The notes beneath the pieces were generated by a model that had not been told where the DNA came from, made no database searches, and was given only the letters and a program-made list of their open reading frames with translations. DNA of 22,307 nt from NCBI GenBank assembly GCA_024645305.1, contig JAHEFU010000015.1, forward strand, positions 1 to 22,307. The letters run 5' to 3'. Position 1 is the first letter of the stretch; the number at the start of each line of letters is the position of its first letter. The DNA is from Planctomycetales bacterium. Lineage in GTDB: Bacteria; 4484-113; JAFGCY01. Below, piece after piece: positions 6,936-14,020 of this stretch. A program made the position numbers and the translations under genes.

Positions 6936-7763
6936 ATGCACGGCGACAACAAACCACATATTTCTGCCAACAGGGGCGACAACTACGGCGTGATCGCACA
7001 CTGGTACGACGAACTCTACAGTTTCCGCGACAGCGTTGACCTGCAGTTCTTCCTCTCCTGTGCGGGTCGCCCGGGCATGCGGATCCTCGAACTGGGCTGC
7101 GGCACCGGCCGCATCAGCATTCCGCTGGCCCGCGCCGGACAGCATGTGACCGCCCTGGATCTCAGTCAGGCAATGCTGGCGCGGCTGCGGGAGAAGCTGG
7201 CCGCTGAGCCTGGCGCGGTGCAGGAACACATGGTGACGGTGCAGGGCAGCATGGCTGAGTTCGATCTGGCGGAGCGGTTTGACCTCATCCTGATTCCCTT
7301 CCGGGCCTTCCAGCACCTGCTGACAACGGCTGAGCAGCGCAGCTGCCTGGCCTGCATCCGCCGGCATCTGGCGGAGGACGGCAGGCTCGTGCTTGACCTG
7401 TTTGACCCGGACATCACGAAGATCGCGGGATACGTCGCCGCGGCCGGGAGGTTCAGCCAGGATCTTGAGAAAGAAACCGCTGACGGCGGACTGCTGCGCA
7501 GGTATTCGCGGATTGTCGCGGACACAAGGCAGCAGATACACGAAGTCAGCATGCGCTTCGAGCGGCTGGATGCCCGGGGCCGGACCATTGACAATGACCA
7601 GGAAAGTTTCCGGATGCGCTGGATGACACACAACGAATGCGTGCTGCTGCTGGAACTGTGCGGGCTGGAGATCAGCCACGTGCAGTCCGGCTATGACGGC
7701 AGTCCGCTTGAGGACAGGCAGGGGGAACTGATCTACACCTGCCGCAGGAGTGACGGGCAGTGA
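6936..7763 (+). CDS. Class I SAM-dependent methyltransferase
   Basis: The 275-residue product has a Rossmann methyltransferase fold: the SAM-binding motif I I-L-E-L-G-C-G-T-G-R near residues 50-59, the acidic end of strand 2 in VTALDLSQAML (about 70-80), and motif FDLILIPFRAFQHLL after it. The C-terminal half (about 155-275) has a small beta domain typical of methyltransferase 11/25-type enzymes acting on small molecules. The substrate cannot be read from sequence. The ATG at 6936 follows AGGAG at 8-base spacing. Its stop (7761-7763) overlaps a GTG of the ABC ATPase frame, so the methyltransferase is tied to the transporter and acetyltransferase genes. This suggests tailoring of the same compound, which is inference. 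Confidence 0.88.
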   Translation: MHGDNKPHISANRGDNYGVIAHWYDELYSFRDSVDLQFFLSCAGRPGMRILELGCGTGRISIPLARAGQHVTALDLSQAMLARLREKLAAEPGAVQEHMVTVQGSMAEFDLAERFDLILIPFRAFQHLLTTAEQRSCLACIRRHLAEDGRLVLDLFDPDITKIAGYVAAAGRFSQDLEKETADGGLLRRYSRIVADTRQQIHEVSMRFERLDARGRTIDNDQESFRMRWMTHNECVLLLELCGLEISHVQSGYDGSPLEDRQGELIYTCRRSDGQ

Positions 7764-7777
7764 AGCCCGGAGGAGAC

Positions 7778-8737
7778 ATGGAAATGGATGCAGTCAGGGC
7801 GGTGCCCCTCCATCCGGAACTGGAGCTGATGCATGTGGATGCTGATACGGATGCGCTGGATGTACGCAGCCTGTGCAAGCACTTCATCGTCAACCTGCCG
7901 AAGAAGGAGCTGCCGGAGGCAAACGGCGTGCTGCAGCGCATCGGTCGCTTCTTCCGGAAACCGAAGAAGCGCAAGCTGGCCGTTGACAACATCAGCCTGC
8001 GGCTGCGGCGCGGTGAGATCTTCGGGGTCGTCGGGCACAACGGCAGCGGCAAGAGCACACTGATCCGCATGATCAGCACCCTGCTGGAGCAGAGCAGCGG
8101 TGAAATCCGCGTATTCGGGATGGACCCGCTCCGGCAGGCCTACCAGGTGCAGCGCCTGCTGAACCGGGTGAGTGTTGATGCGGCCTTCTTCAAGAAGCTG
8201 TCGCCCAACGAGAACCTGCTGTACGCCGCGCGGCTCTACGGTGTGGATGACAAGTCGGCGCTTAAGCGCGCCGAGGAGATCCTCGCCAAGCTGGGTCTGG
8301 AGGAGGGTCGCCTGACGGACAGCATGCAGGAGCTCAGCCGCGGGATGCAGCAGAAGGTGGCAATCGCCCGCGCCCTGCTCACAAGCCCGGTGCTTCTACT
8401 GCTGGATGAGCCGACGACGGGGCTGGACCCCAAGAGCAAGCGTGACGTGCAGGACTACATCCTGGAGCTGCAGCGTACGCATGATGCGACGGTGCTGCTG
8501 ACCAGCCACGACATGGAGGAGGTCGAGCGCCTGTGCGGCAGGATCGCGCTGATGGCGGATGGCAAGTTCGTGGCCCGCGGCACGGCGGACGAGCTGAAGC
8601 AGCAGGTGCTGACAAGGCGCATCGAGCGCGGCGAGGCGCAGGCCACGGACGGGCTGCCGAAAATGGAGGAGGTCTTCATCGAGCTGACCGGCCATGAATG
8701 GCTCAGTGCCGAGGAGGACGTTGACAAGCCGGACTAG
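7778..8737 (+). CDS. ABC-2 type transporter, ATP-binding protein
   Basis: The 319-residue ATPase energises an ABC-2 transporter. Its likely partner is the permease at 14089, 5.35 kb downstream, past the acetyltransferase array. Motifs are Walker A GHNGSGKST (86-94), signature LSRGMQQK (186-193), Walker B VLLLLDEPTTGLD (205-217) and the switch His in LLTSHDME (His244). A Q-loop Gln is not seen where expected: the region reads RVSVDAAFFKKLSPNENLLY. An unusual N-terminal extension of about 65 residues, ending with basic KKPKKRK-like sequence, precedes the first beta strand. The ATG at 7778 is used because GGAGG lies 4 bases upstream. GTG 7760, overlapping the methyltransferase stop, and ATG 7784 are alternatives. 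Drug, lipid and polysaccharide exporters share this architecture, so the substrate is open. Confidence 0.93.
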   Translation: MEMDAVRAVPLHPELELMHVDADTDALDVRSLCKHFIVNLPKKELPEANGVLQRIGRFFRKPKKRKLAVDNISLRLRRGEIFGVVGHNGSGKSTLIRMISTLLEQSSGEIRVFGMDPLRQAYQVQRLLNRVSVDAAFFKKLSPNENLLYAARLYGVDDKSALKRAEEILAKLGLEEGRLTDSMQELSRGMQQKVAIARALLTSPVLLLLDEPTTGLDPKSKRDVQDYILELQRTHDATVLLTSHDMEEVERLCGRIALMADGKFVARGTADELKQQVLTRRIERGEAQATDGLPKMEEVFIELTGHEWLSAEEDVDKPD

Positions 8738-8812
8738 GGCCGGCTGGCAATGCGGGAACGGGCGGCGGATGCTACAGGGTCCGCCGGCTGCCAAGGGAAC
8801 AAGGAGACTGGA

Positions 8813-9391
8813 ATGACTGACAACAATGCAAACACCGAACGCGGATTCGTGGAGGGTGCGCATATCGTGCTGCGCCCCGTGCTGGAGAAGGACCTCGAAC
8901 AGCTGGCTCCGCTGATGGCGCAGAACCCCTGCGAACGCAAACCGACGCCCTGGACCTTCCAGCGGCTCAAGAAGAAGTTCGAGGACGAGAAGGAACCGGG
9001 CCTGTGGGGCCGCGGCGAGAAGTACTACGTGGCCGTGCGCAAGTCCGGTGGCGTGGTGGGCTTCCTGATCCAGCGCGGCCAGAACCGGGTCTACTGGATC
9101 ACGGCGCATGTCGATGACAACATTGATGATCGGGATGCCGTGGGCGTTGACCTGCTGCAGGCCTATGAGTCGCTGATGATGGACTGGCATGATCCGGTGC
9201 GGATCGGCTGCGAAATCATCGCCCCCGAGGAAGCCAAGGCGGGCTGGCTGAAGCAACTGGGCTACGACCTGGAGGTCGTGTTCGAGCGCATGCAGATGTG
9301 GCTCGGTGAGCCGGTGGCGGTGCACCACTACGGCTGGATCGCGCCGGCCTACCGGGAACTCGCCGCGCAGCAGAGAAGTAATCAGGAGTGA
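8813..9391 (+). CDS. Divergent GNAT-fold acetyltransferase-like protein
   Basis: This 192-residue protein stands first in the acetyltransferase series but is clearly different from the eight that follow. The start HIVLRPVLEKDLEQLAPLM matches the GNAT first strand and helix, and KYYVAVRKSGGVVGFLIQ matches strands 2-4. The acetyl-CoA loop R/Q-G-x-G-x-E-A present in the others is missing: the equivalent place reads DDRDAVGVDLLQAYESL. The end (AGWLKQLGYDLEVVFERMQM) keeps the GNAT C-terminal L-G-Y/F motif. It may bind another acyl donor, be inactive, or act as a regulatory partner. ATG 8813 follows AAGGAG. It lies 75 bases after the ATPase gene. Confidence 0.7.
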   Translation: MTDNNANTERGFVEGAHIVLRPVLEKDLEQLAPLMAQNPCERKPTPWTFQRLKKKFEDEKEPGLWGRGEKYYVAVRKSGGVVGFLIQRGQNRVYWITAHVDDNIDDRDAVGVDLLQAYESLMMDWHDPVRIGCEIIAPEEAKAGWLKQLGYDLEVVFERMQMWLGEPVAVHHYGWIAPAYRELAAQQRSNQE

Positions 9392-9401
9392 GTAGTGTGT
9401 G

Positions 9402-9460
9402 GTCAGGAAGGCCTGATCACTGACCACTGATAACTGACTACAGATTGGGAGTTGACAATG
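9402..9460 (+). repeat. Spacer repeat copy 1 (ACTGACCACTGATAACTG type)
   Basis: The gap between the divergent GNAT and the first array gene has the words GTCAGGAAGGCCTGATCACT, GACCACTGATAACTGACTAC and GGAGTTGACAATG. Nearly the same series occurs at 10019-10076. The repeat begins just after a stop codon and ends on the start codon of the next gene, and it supplies its ribosome-binding site GGGAG. Confidence 0.75.
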
Positions 9461-10012
9461 CAGATGACAGCGACAGGAAAGCTGGTCCGCCTGCGACCCT
9501 TCGTGGACGCAGCCGAGTATCGTGACCTGAACCACAGGTTGTGGCTGCAGCGCGACGACTGGTGGGGCTATGACTGGGTCGGTCTGTCCGCCCTGGAAGC
9601 GGACTACAGCCGATACGGCATGCTGGACCAGTCACACTTCTTCTCGTTTCTGGCGATCGAGAGCCTGGCGACGGGTGAACTCGTGGGATATGAGGTGCTG
9701 CAACTGCCTGGACCGGGACAGCTCGGCAGTGAAATCGGCACGGTGATCCTCGAGGCGCACTGGCGCAGGGGCTACGGCAGGGAAGCCAAGCAGCTGGCCA
9801 TGGGCCTGCTGTTTGACAACTACCCGCTGGAGCTGGTGTATGCCGGCACGCTGGTACACCATACGGCAGCGATCAAAGGCATGCTGAAGTGCGGGATGCG
9901 TGAGCTGGGCCGCACCGGACCGCGCTGGTTCTCGCGGGGACAGTGGGTCGGCCAGGTGTTCTGCGGGATCACGCGGGAGGAATGGATGACGAGAGGGGTC
10001 AGTGGCCAGTAG
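9458..10012 (+). CDS. GNAT acetyltransferase, array copy 1
   Basis: The 184-residue product is a RimJ/RimL-like GNAT, transferring an acyl group from acyl-CoA to an amine or similar acceptor that is unknown here. Visible elements are the N-terminal strand TGKLVRLRPF, FLAIESLATGELVGYEV in the core, the CoA-binding loop HWRRGYGREAKQLA followed by LFDNYPLELVYAG, and the terminal MLKCGMRELG. It is the most divergent array member. The C-terminal tail ends TREEW then GVSGQ, without the DYRH tail of later copies, and Ala replaces Arg in the TAAIKGML segment. ATG 9458 lies 6 bases after GGGAG. TTG 9452 in the same frame is unlikely. It is flanked on both sides by the spacer repeat. Confidence 0.85.
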   Translation: MQMTATGKLVRLRPFVDAAEYRDLNHRLWLQRDDWWGYDWVGLSALEADYSRYGMLDQSHFFSFLAIESLATGELVGYEVLQLPGPGQLGSEIGTVILEAHWRRGYGREAKQLAMGLLFDNYPLELVYAGTLVHHTAAIKGMLKCGMRELGRTGPRWFSRGQWVGQVFCGITREEWMTRGVSGQ

Positions 10013-10018
10013 TCGGCA

Positions 10019-10076
10019 GTCAGGAAGACCTGGTTACTGACCACTGATATCTAACTACTGATCGGAGTTGACAATG
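10019..10076 (+). repeat. Spacer repeat copy 2 (ACTGACCACTGATATCTA type)
   Basis: GTCAGGAAGACCTGGTTACT, GACCACTGATATCTAACTAC and GGAGTTGACAATG repeat the spacer at 9402-9460 with few changes. Like copy 1 it runs from just behind a stop codon to the start codon of the next array gene. Copy 1 and copy 2 bracket array gene 1, as a duplication of gene plus spacer would leave them. Confidence 0.75.
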
Positions 10077-10640
10077 CATATCGTATATACAGGAGAGCGC
10101 GTCCGTATCCGGCCCTTCAGGGACATGGAGGAGTGGCTGCGCGTGCAGTCCTGTCTGGACAGCAACTTCAACGAATTCTGGGGCGACTGGTTCTGGCCCG
10201 AAGCAGAGAAGCGCAAGGAGTTTGTACCGGGCGGCATGCTGGCAACGGATGAGTATTCCTGTTTCGCCATCGAGCGGCTGGATACGGGAGAGTGCGTGGG
10301 TTTCGAGGAGTACGGCCGTATCCTGCTGAGCAGACCGAGCACCTGGCTCGGGACGATCATCGCCAGGGAGCACTGGGGGCAGGGCTTTGGCCGTGAGGCC
10401 AAGCTGCTCAATATGTGCTACCTGTTCGAGAATTATCCGATCACCAGTATCTGGGCTGATACGACGGATGAGCATGCGCGGGCCAAGGCCGGACTGGAGG
10501 CCTGTGGCATGCAGCTAGCCGGCAGGCATGACGGCTATCTGTACAAGCGTGGCAAGCTCTTCCCCTCGCCCTGCTATCAGGTCATGCGCAGTGCATGGGA
10601 ACAGCTGCCGATCCGGCAGACGGTCAGGAGGGGTGCCTGA
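10074..10640 (+). CDS. GNAT acetyltransferase, array copy 2
   Basis: The 188-residue GNAT starts MHIVYTGERVRIRPFRD. It has the core FAIERLDTGECVGFEEYG (about 64-81), the CoA loop HWGQGFGREAKLL (100-112), LFENYPITSIWADTT, and HARAKAGLEACGM near 134-146. The tail VMRSAWEQLPIRQTVRRGA is basic. Residues about 20-60, which should form the acceptor side, differ strongly from the other copies while the CoA half is nearly constant. ATG 10074 follows CGGAG. The stop TGA overlaps the next gene's ATG as TGATG, so translation is probably coupled. The acceptor is unknown. Confidence 0.9.
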   Translation: MHIVYTGERVRIRPFRDMEEWLRVQSCLDSNFNEFWGDWFWPEAEKRKEFVPGGMLATDEYSCFAIERLDTGECVGFEEYGRILLSRPSTWLGTIIAREHWGQGFGREAKLLNMCYLFENYPITSIWADTTDEHARAKAGLEACGMQLAGRHDGYLYKRGKLFPSPCYQVMRSAWEQLPIRQTVRRGA

Positions 10641-11203
10641 TGCACGTCATCTACACAGGTGAGCTTGTACGGCTGAGGCCCTTCCATAACATGGAGGAAT
10701 GGCTGGCGATCCAGCGTGAGCCGGAGTTCTACATGAGTCCGTTCTGGGGACCGTTCAACTGGCCGGAACCTGCATTGCGCAGCAGTTTCAGCAATGAAGG
10801 GCAGCTCGGACTCGATGGTTCATCCAGTTTCGCCATCGAGCGCCTGGACAGCGGTGAGCTCATCGGCATCGAGGACTACGGTCCGCTCAGCAATGGCAGG
10901 CTGGCAACCTGGCTCGGGACCTGCATCGTTGCTCGCCACCAGGGGCTGGGTTTCGGGCGTGAGGCAAAACTGCTGAACCTGTGCTTCCTGTTCGAGAATT
11001 TCCCGCTGGAGAGTGTCTTTGCGGACACGACGGGAGAACACAGCCGGGCCCGCGCCGGACTGGAGGCCTGCGGCTTCAGTCACTGCGGTGACTACCGGGC
11101 CTGCCACTGGAAAGCCGGCAGGCTGATAGATGTGCCGAACTTCCAGGTGATGCGCCGGGACTGGGAACGGATGGAAATCAGGAAGAAGCTCAAGCGAGGC
11201 TGA
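10640..11203 (+). CDS. GNAT acetyltransferase, array copy 3
   Basis: This 187-residue paralogue is closest by eye to copy 2: MHVIYTGELVRLRPFHNMEE, then PFWGPFNWPEP, FAIERLDSGELIGIEDYG, the CoA loop GLGFGREAKLLNLCFLFEN, ADTTGEHSRARAGLEACGF and the tail VMRRDWERMEIRKKLKRG. The start ATG shares its A with the TGA stop of copy 2. AGGAGG lies in the end of copy 2. Two bases separate its stop from copy 4. It is probably a recent duplicate of copy 2 or of their ancestor. Confidence 0.9.
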   Translation: MHVIYTGELVRLRPFHNMEEWLAIQREPEFYMSPFWGPFNWPEPALRSSFSNEGQLGLDGSSSFAIERLDSGELIGIEDYGPLSNGRLATWLGTCIVARHQGLGFGREAKLLNLCFLFENFPLESVFADTTGEHSRARAGLEACGFSHCGDYRACHWKAGRLIDVPNFQVMRRDWERMEIRKKLKRG

Positions 11204-11205
11204 AG

Positions 11206-11763
11206 ATGCATGTGACATATACAGGAGAGCGTGTGAGGCTGCGTCCCTTCCGGGATGCCGATGAACTGTGGGCATTTGCCAGTGCCCAGTTCATTACATG
11301 CTCCCCCTACTGGGGTGTGGACTGGCACCGCGCGATCAAGTCGCGCAGCCGCTTCCAGCGATCGCTGGAACATCCCGCCGCCGAACGCTTCTGCATCGAG
11401 CGGCTGGACACGGGTGAATCAATCGGCTGGGTCAGCGCGCATGTCGGCGAGTTCCAGCTGGCCGGCAGCGTGGGCACGGAAATTGCACCGGAGCACTGGT
11501 CACGGGGTTTCGGCCGTGAGGCGAAGCTGCTGGCGATCTGCCACCTGTTCGAGAATTTCGCAATTGAGTCCGTTTATGCGGACACGCTGGCAACACACCA
11601 GCGGGCCCGGGCCGGGCTCCATGCCCTGGGCTTCAGGCTGGCCGGATTGCGGCGTACGGCATTCTTCAACCGGGGCAGCTATATCGGCCGCGTCCTGTAC
11701 CAGCTGCTGCGCGAGGACTGGGAAGCCATGGATTACCGCCACAGGATAAAGCGAGGCGCGTGA
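11206..11763 (+). CDS. GNAT acetyltransferase, array copy 4
   Basis: The 185-residue paralogue begins MHVTYTGERVRLRPFRDADE. It carries FCIERLDTGESIGW, the CoA loop HWSRGFGREAKLLAICHLFE, IESVYADTLATHQRARAGL, and the tail LLREDWEAMDYRHRIKRGA. This is the first copy with the full C-terminal W-E-A-M-D-Y-R-H signature shared with copies 6 and 8. The typical E after V-G is replaced (GWVSAHVG), and the variable region has a distinct Ser/Arg-rich stretch (IKSRSRFQRSLEH). The stop TGA overlaps the next ATG. Confidence 0.9.
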   Translation: MHVTYTGERVRLRPFRDADELWAFASAQFITCSPYWGVDWHRAIKSRSRFQRSLEHPAAERFCIERLDTGESIGWVSAHVGEFQLAGSVGTEIAPEHWSRGFGREAKLLAICHLFENFAIESVYADTLATHQRARAGLHALGFRLAGLRRTAFFNRGSYIGRVLYQLLREDWEAMDYRHRIKRGA

Positions 11764-12320
11764 TGTATACGAGATATGAAAACGACAGAGTGCTTCTCAG
11801 GCCCTACGCCTCCGCACAGGAATGGGAACGGCTCAACACTGCACACATGCGGATGTTCAATGAACACTGGGGCCTGCTGCACAGTCCGCTGGCCCCCCGC
11901 CGCAGCGGCTTTTGGGAGCACGGGGCCATGGGCGGCGAGGTCAGTACCTTCGTGGTTGTTGACAAGGCCAGTGGCGACATCGTGGGCACGGAGGTCTACA
12001 GCTTTGACTACGGCGGCCGGATGGCCTACCTCGGCACCTGGATCCTTGAGGAGCACCGCAATCGCGGCTTCGGCAGCGAGGCCAAGCGGCTGGCAAGCTG
12101 CCACCTGTTTGACAACCTGGGCGTTGAGCTCGTGATGGGTGTCACGCTTGGACAGCATGAACTGGCTATCGGCGGACTGCGCAGCACCGGCCTGCGGCAC
12201 ATGGGCATCCGGCCCTGCATGCAGTTCAGCCTGGGCGAGTACCGCTCAATGACATATTTTGGATTCAGCCGTGAAGACTGGCTGGCAACGGACTGGCGAC
12301 TCAGTATCCGGTGCAGTTGA
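11763..12320 (+). CDS. GNAT acetyltransferase, array copy 5
   Basis: This 185-residue paralogue is more divergent: MYTRYENDRVLLRPYASAQE at the start, FVVVDKASGDIVGTEVYSFD for the usual FAIERLDTGE block, then the CoA loop HRNRGFGSEAKRLASCHLFD and the tail SREDWLATDWRLSIRCS. The CoA-binding residues are kept, so it should be active. The acceptor side differs from its neighbours. ATG 11763 shares its A with the stop of copy 4. GTG 11760 in frame would add one residue. An 18-base gap with CCGGAG leads to copy 6. Confidence 0.88.
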   Translation: MYTRYENDRVLLRPYASAQEWERLNTAHMRMFNEHWGLLHSPLAPRRSGFWEHGAMGGEVSTFVVVDKASGDIVGTEVYSFDYGGRMAYLGTWILEEHRNRGFGSEAKRLASCHLFDNLGVELVMGVTLGQHELAIGGLRSTGLRHMGIRPCMQFSLGEYRSMTYFGFSREDWLATDWRLSIRCS

Positions 12321-12338
12321 ACATACCGGAGAAATACA

Positions 12339-12893
12339 ATGTATACGACATACTCAGGACAGCAGGTGAGAATCAGGCCATTTGCAGACAGCCCGGAATT
12401 CAGCCGATATGTGCGCAGCTATGCAATTTCACCGAATGAGCATCTGGGCGTCCAGTGGGACATCGCAGCGCTGACCGACTCGGAATGGGAGCGGCTGGCA
12501 AGCTCCGATGACTCATTCGCCTTTGCGATCGAACGGCTGGATAACGGTGAATTCTGCGGACTGGAATACTGCGGCATCGGCAGTTGGCAACTGACTGCAT
12601 TTCCTGCGACCGGGATTGTGCCCGCCCAGATGAGCCGGGGATTCGGCCGCGAAGCGAAGCTGCTCGCGATGTGCTTCCTGTTCGAGAACTTTGCAATCGA
12701 GTCACTGTGGGCAGACACGACAGCGGTGCACCGGCGCAGCTGCGCCGGCCTGGAGGCGGTCGGCTTCCGGCCCGTGGGACGCACACGGCTGTCGCACTAC
12801 GTGCGCGGCGGATACGTTGACACAGTCTACTTCCAGCTGCTGCGCAGCGAATGGGAAGCCATGGACTACCGGCACAGGGTTGTCAGGAGCTGA
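12339..12893 (+). CDS. GNAT acetyltransferase, array copy 6
   Basis: The 184-residue paralogue has MYTTYSGQQVRIRPFADSPE, FAIERLDNGEFCGLEYCG, the CoA loop SRGFGREAKLLAMCFLFEN, IESLWADTTAVHRRSCAGLE and the tail LLRSEWEAMDYRHRVVRS. By eye it groups with copies 7 and 8 at the N-terminus (MYTTY) and with copies 4 and 8 at the C-terminus (WEAMDYRH), a mosaic pattern that could come from gene conversion. ATG 12339 is preceded by GGAG. Two bases separate it from copy 7. Confidence 0.9.
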   Translation: MYTTYSGQQVRIRPFADSPEFSRYVRSYAISPNEHLGVQWDIAALTDSEWERLASSDDSFAFAIERLDNGEFCGLEYCGIGSWQLTAFPATGIVPAQMSRGFGREAKLLAMCFLFENFAIESLWADTTAVHRRSCAGLEAVGFRPVGRTRLSHYVRGGYVDTVYFQLLRSEWEAMDYRHRVVRS

Positions 12894-12895
12894 CG

Positions 12896-13411
12896 ATGTA
12901 CACGACATATACAGGAAGCAAAGTGCGCCTCCGCCCCTTCCGGGACCTCGCGGAATGGGACAGCCTCGGGCTGCTCGGGATCGAGGAACCCGGTGAGCAC
13001 TGGGGTCCCTGGCACGAGACCCTGCAGGAGAACCATCCACTGTTCAATGACCACGGCGGTCTGAATCCCGCCGAGGAATACTGCTGGGCCGTCGAGGAAC
13101 TGTCCAGCGGCCGCCTGGTCGGCGAAGAGAACATGCATCCGCACAGGCTTGGATGCTGGCTGGGGACGCATATCCGTTTGGACTGGCGTGGGCAGGGCTG
13201 TGGCGTGGAGGCCAAACTGCTGGCGGCCGGGTTCGCCTTTGACAACTTCCCGGTTGAGAACATCTTTGCCGTGACCCTGGCAGCACACAGCCGCGCGATC
13301 CGCGGGCTGGAGCTGTGCGGCATGCGCAGGATCGGCCAGGAGGCGGTCAGCTACTACAGTGCCGGGAACTACTCAAGCAGGGTTTACTTCAACCTGACCC
13401 GGGCGGAGTAG
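12896..13411 (+). CDS. GNAT acetyltransferase, array copy 7, truncated by an in-frame TAG
   Basis: The 171-residue reading starts MYTTYTGSKVRLRPFRDLAE and has WAVEELSSGRLVGEENMH, a CoA loop RGQGCGVEAKLLAAGFAFDN, and AHSRAIRGLELCGM. It ends VYFNLTRAE at TAG 13409-13411. Every other array copy has Trp (TGG) at this place (R-[SEDRA]-[DEA]-W). The same frame continues after the TAG with MAMDYRHIVQRS to TGA 13448-13450, which would restore 184 residues and the usual TGATG overlap with copy 8. Only the last 13 residues are lost, so the acetyltransferase core may still fold. The Cys in the CoA loop is also unusual. A decaying copy is the simplest reading. Confidence 0.82.
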   Translation: MYTTYTGSKVRLRPFRDLAEWDSLGLLGIEEPGEHWGPWHETLQENHPLFNDHGGLNPAEEYCWAVEELSSGRLVGEENMHPHRLGCWLGTHIRLDWRGQGCGVEAKLLAAGFAFDNFPVENIFAVTLAAHSRAIRGLELCGMRRIGQEAVSYYSAGNYSSRVYFNLTRAE

Positions 13412-13450
13412 ATGGCAATGGACTACCGGCACATTGTGCAGAGGAGCTGA
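13409..13450 (+). pseudogene. Stranded 3' end of array copy 7 after the TAG
   Basis: After TAG the frame encodes MAMDYRHIVQRS and stops at 13450. It aligns without gaps to the tails of copies 4, 6 and 8 (EAMDYRHRVVRS in copy 6). It is the original C-terminus cut off by a TGG to TAG change. GAGGAG within it may serve as the ribosome-binding site for copy 8. Confidence 0.7.
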
Positions 13451-13452
13451 TG

Positions 13453-14019
13453 ATGTACACGACCTATGAAGGACAACAGGTGCGGCTGCGGCCCTTCCGG
13501 GACCTCGGCGAGGCTTCGTCCGTGTTCGCGGAGGAGAACGGCACGCCCAATCCCCATTGGGGCCCCTACCACGAGGCTGCCGCCGAGATATCCGGTGAGT
13601 TCAGCGACTGCGCGCTGCTGCCTGACAACGGCAGGCGCATCCTCTGCGTGGAACGTCTGGACACGGGCGAGGTCGTGGGCTACGAGGAAGTCGGCCCGCT
13701 CAGCCTGCCGCGCCTGGTGGCCTGGGTCGGCACCTTCATCCGCCCCGCACAGCAGCGCCGCGGATTCGGGATGGAGGCCAAGCGCCTGATGTTCTGCATG
13801 CTGTTTGAAAACATGCCGATCGAAAGCATCATGGCTGACACGGTGGCAACGCATCAACGGGCCAGGCGTGGGCTGGAGCTCTGCGGTATGCGCTGCATCG
13901 GCCAGCGTCCGGCGGTGCACTACCGCCACGGCCGCTATGAGGCGGTGGTCTACCACCAGCTGCTGCGCAGCGATTGGGAAGCGATGGACTACCGCCACCA
14001 TGTGCGGAGGAGCGGCTGA
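13453..14019 (+). CDS. GNAT acetyltransferase, array copy 8
   Basis: This 188-residue paralogue has MYTTYEGQQVRLRPFRDLGE, then CVERLDTGEVVGYEEVG, the CoA loop QRRGFGMEAKRLMFCMLFEN, IESIMADTVATHQRARRGLE and the tail LLRSDWEAMDYRHHVRRSG. It keeps all core features and is probably active. ATG 13453 is chosen to match copies 6 and 7. ATG 13450, which overlaps the original stop of copy 7, would add one Met. One base separates its stop from the next micro-ORF. Confidence 0.9.
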   Translation: MYTTYEGQQVRLRPFRDLGEASSVFAEENGTPNPHWGPYHEAAAEISGEFSDCALLPDNGRRILCVERLDTGEVVGYEEVGPLSLPRLVAWVGTFIRPAQQRRGFGMEAKRLMFCMLFENMPIESIMADTVATHQRARRGLELCGMRCIGQRPAVHYRHGRYEAVVYHQLLRSDWEAMDYRHHVRRSG

Positions 14020-14020
14020 C

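Noticed and set aside
9452..9457. TTGACA directly before two array start codons as a -35 element
   Set aside because: It touches the start codon in both cases (also 10068-10073), and no TATAAT follows at the right distance. It is part of the duplicated spacer.
8396..9535. 379-codon minus-strand frame over the ATPase and divergent GNAT
   Set aside because: It is antisense of two genes with clear motifs, and its segment over the spacer repeat is low complexity (HYSLLIT type).
13409..13411. TAG recoding (for example pyrrolysine or Trp) in array copy 7
   Set aside because: TAG ends several normal genes in the window and no recoding machinery is seen. A point mutation explains it.
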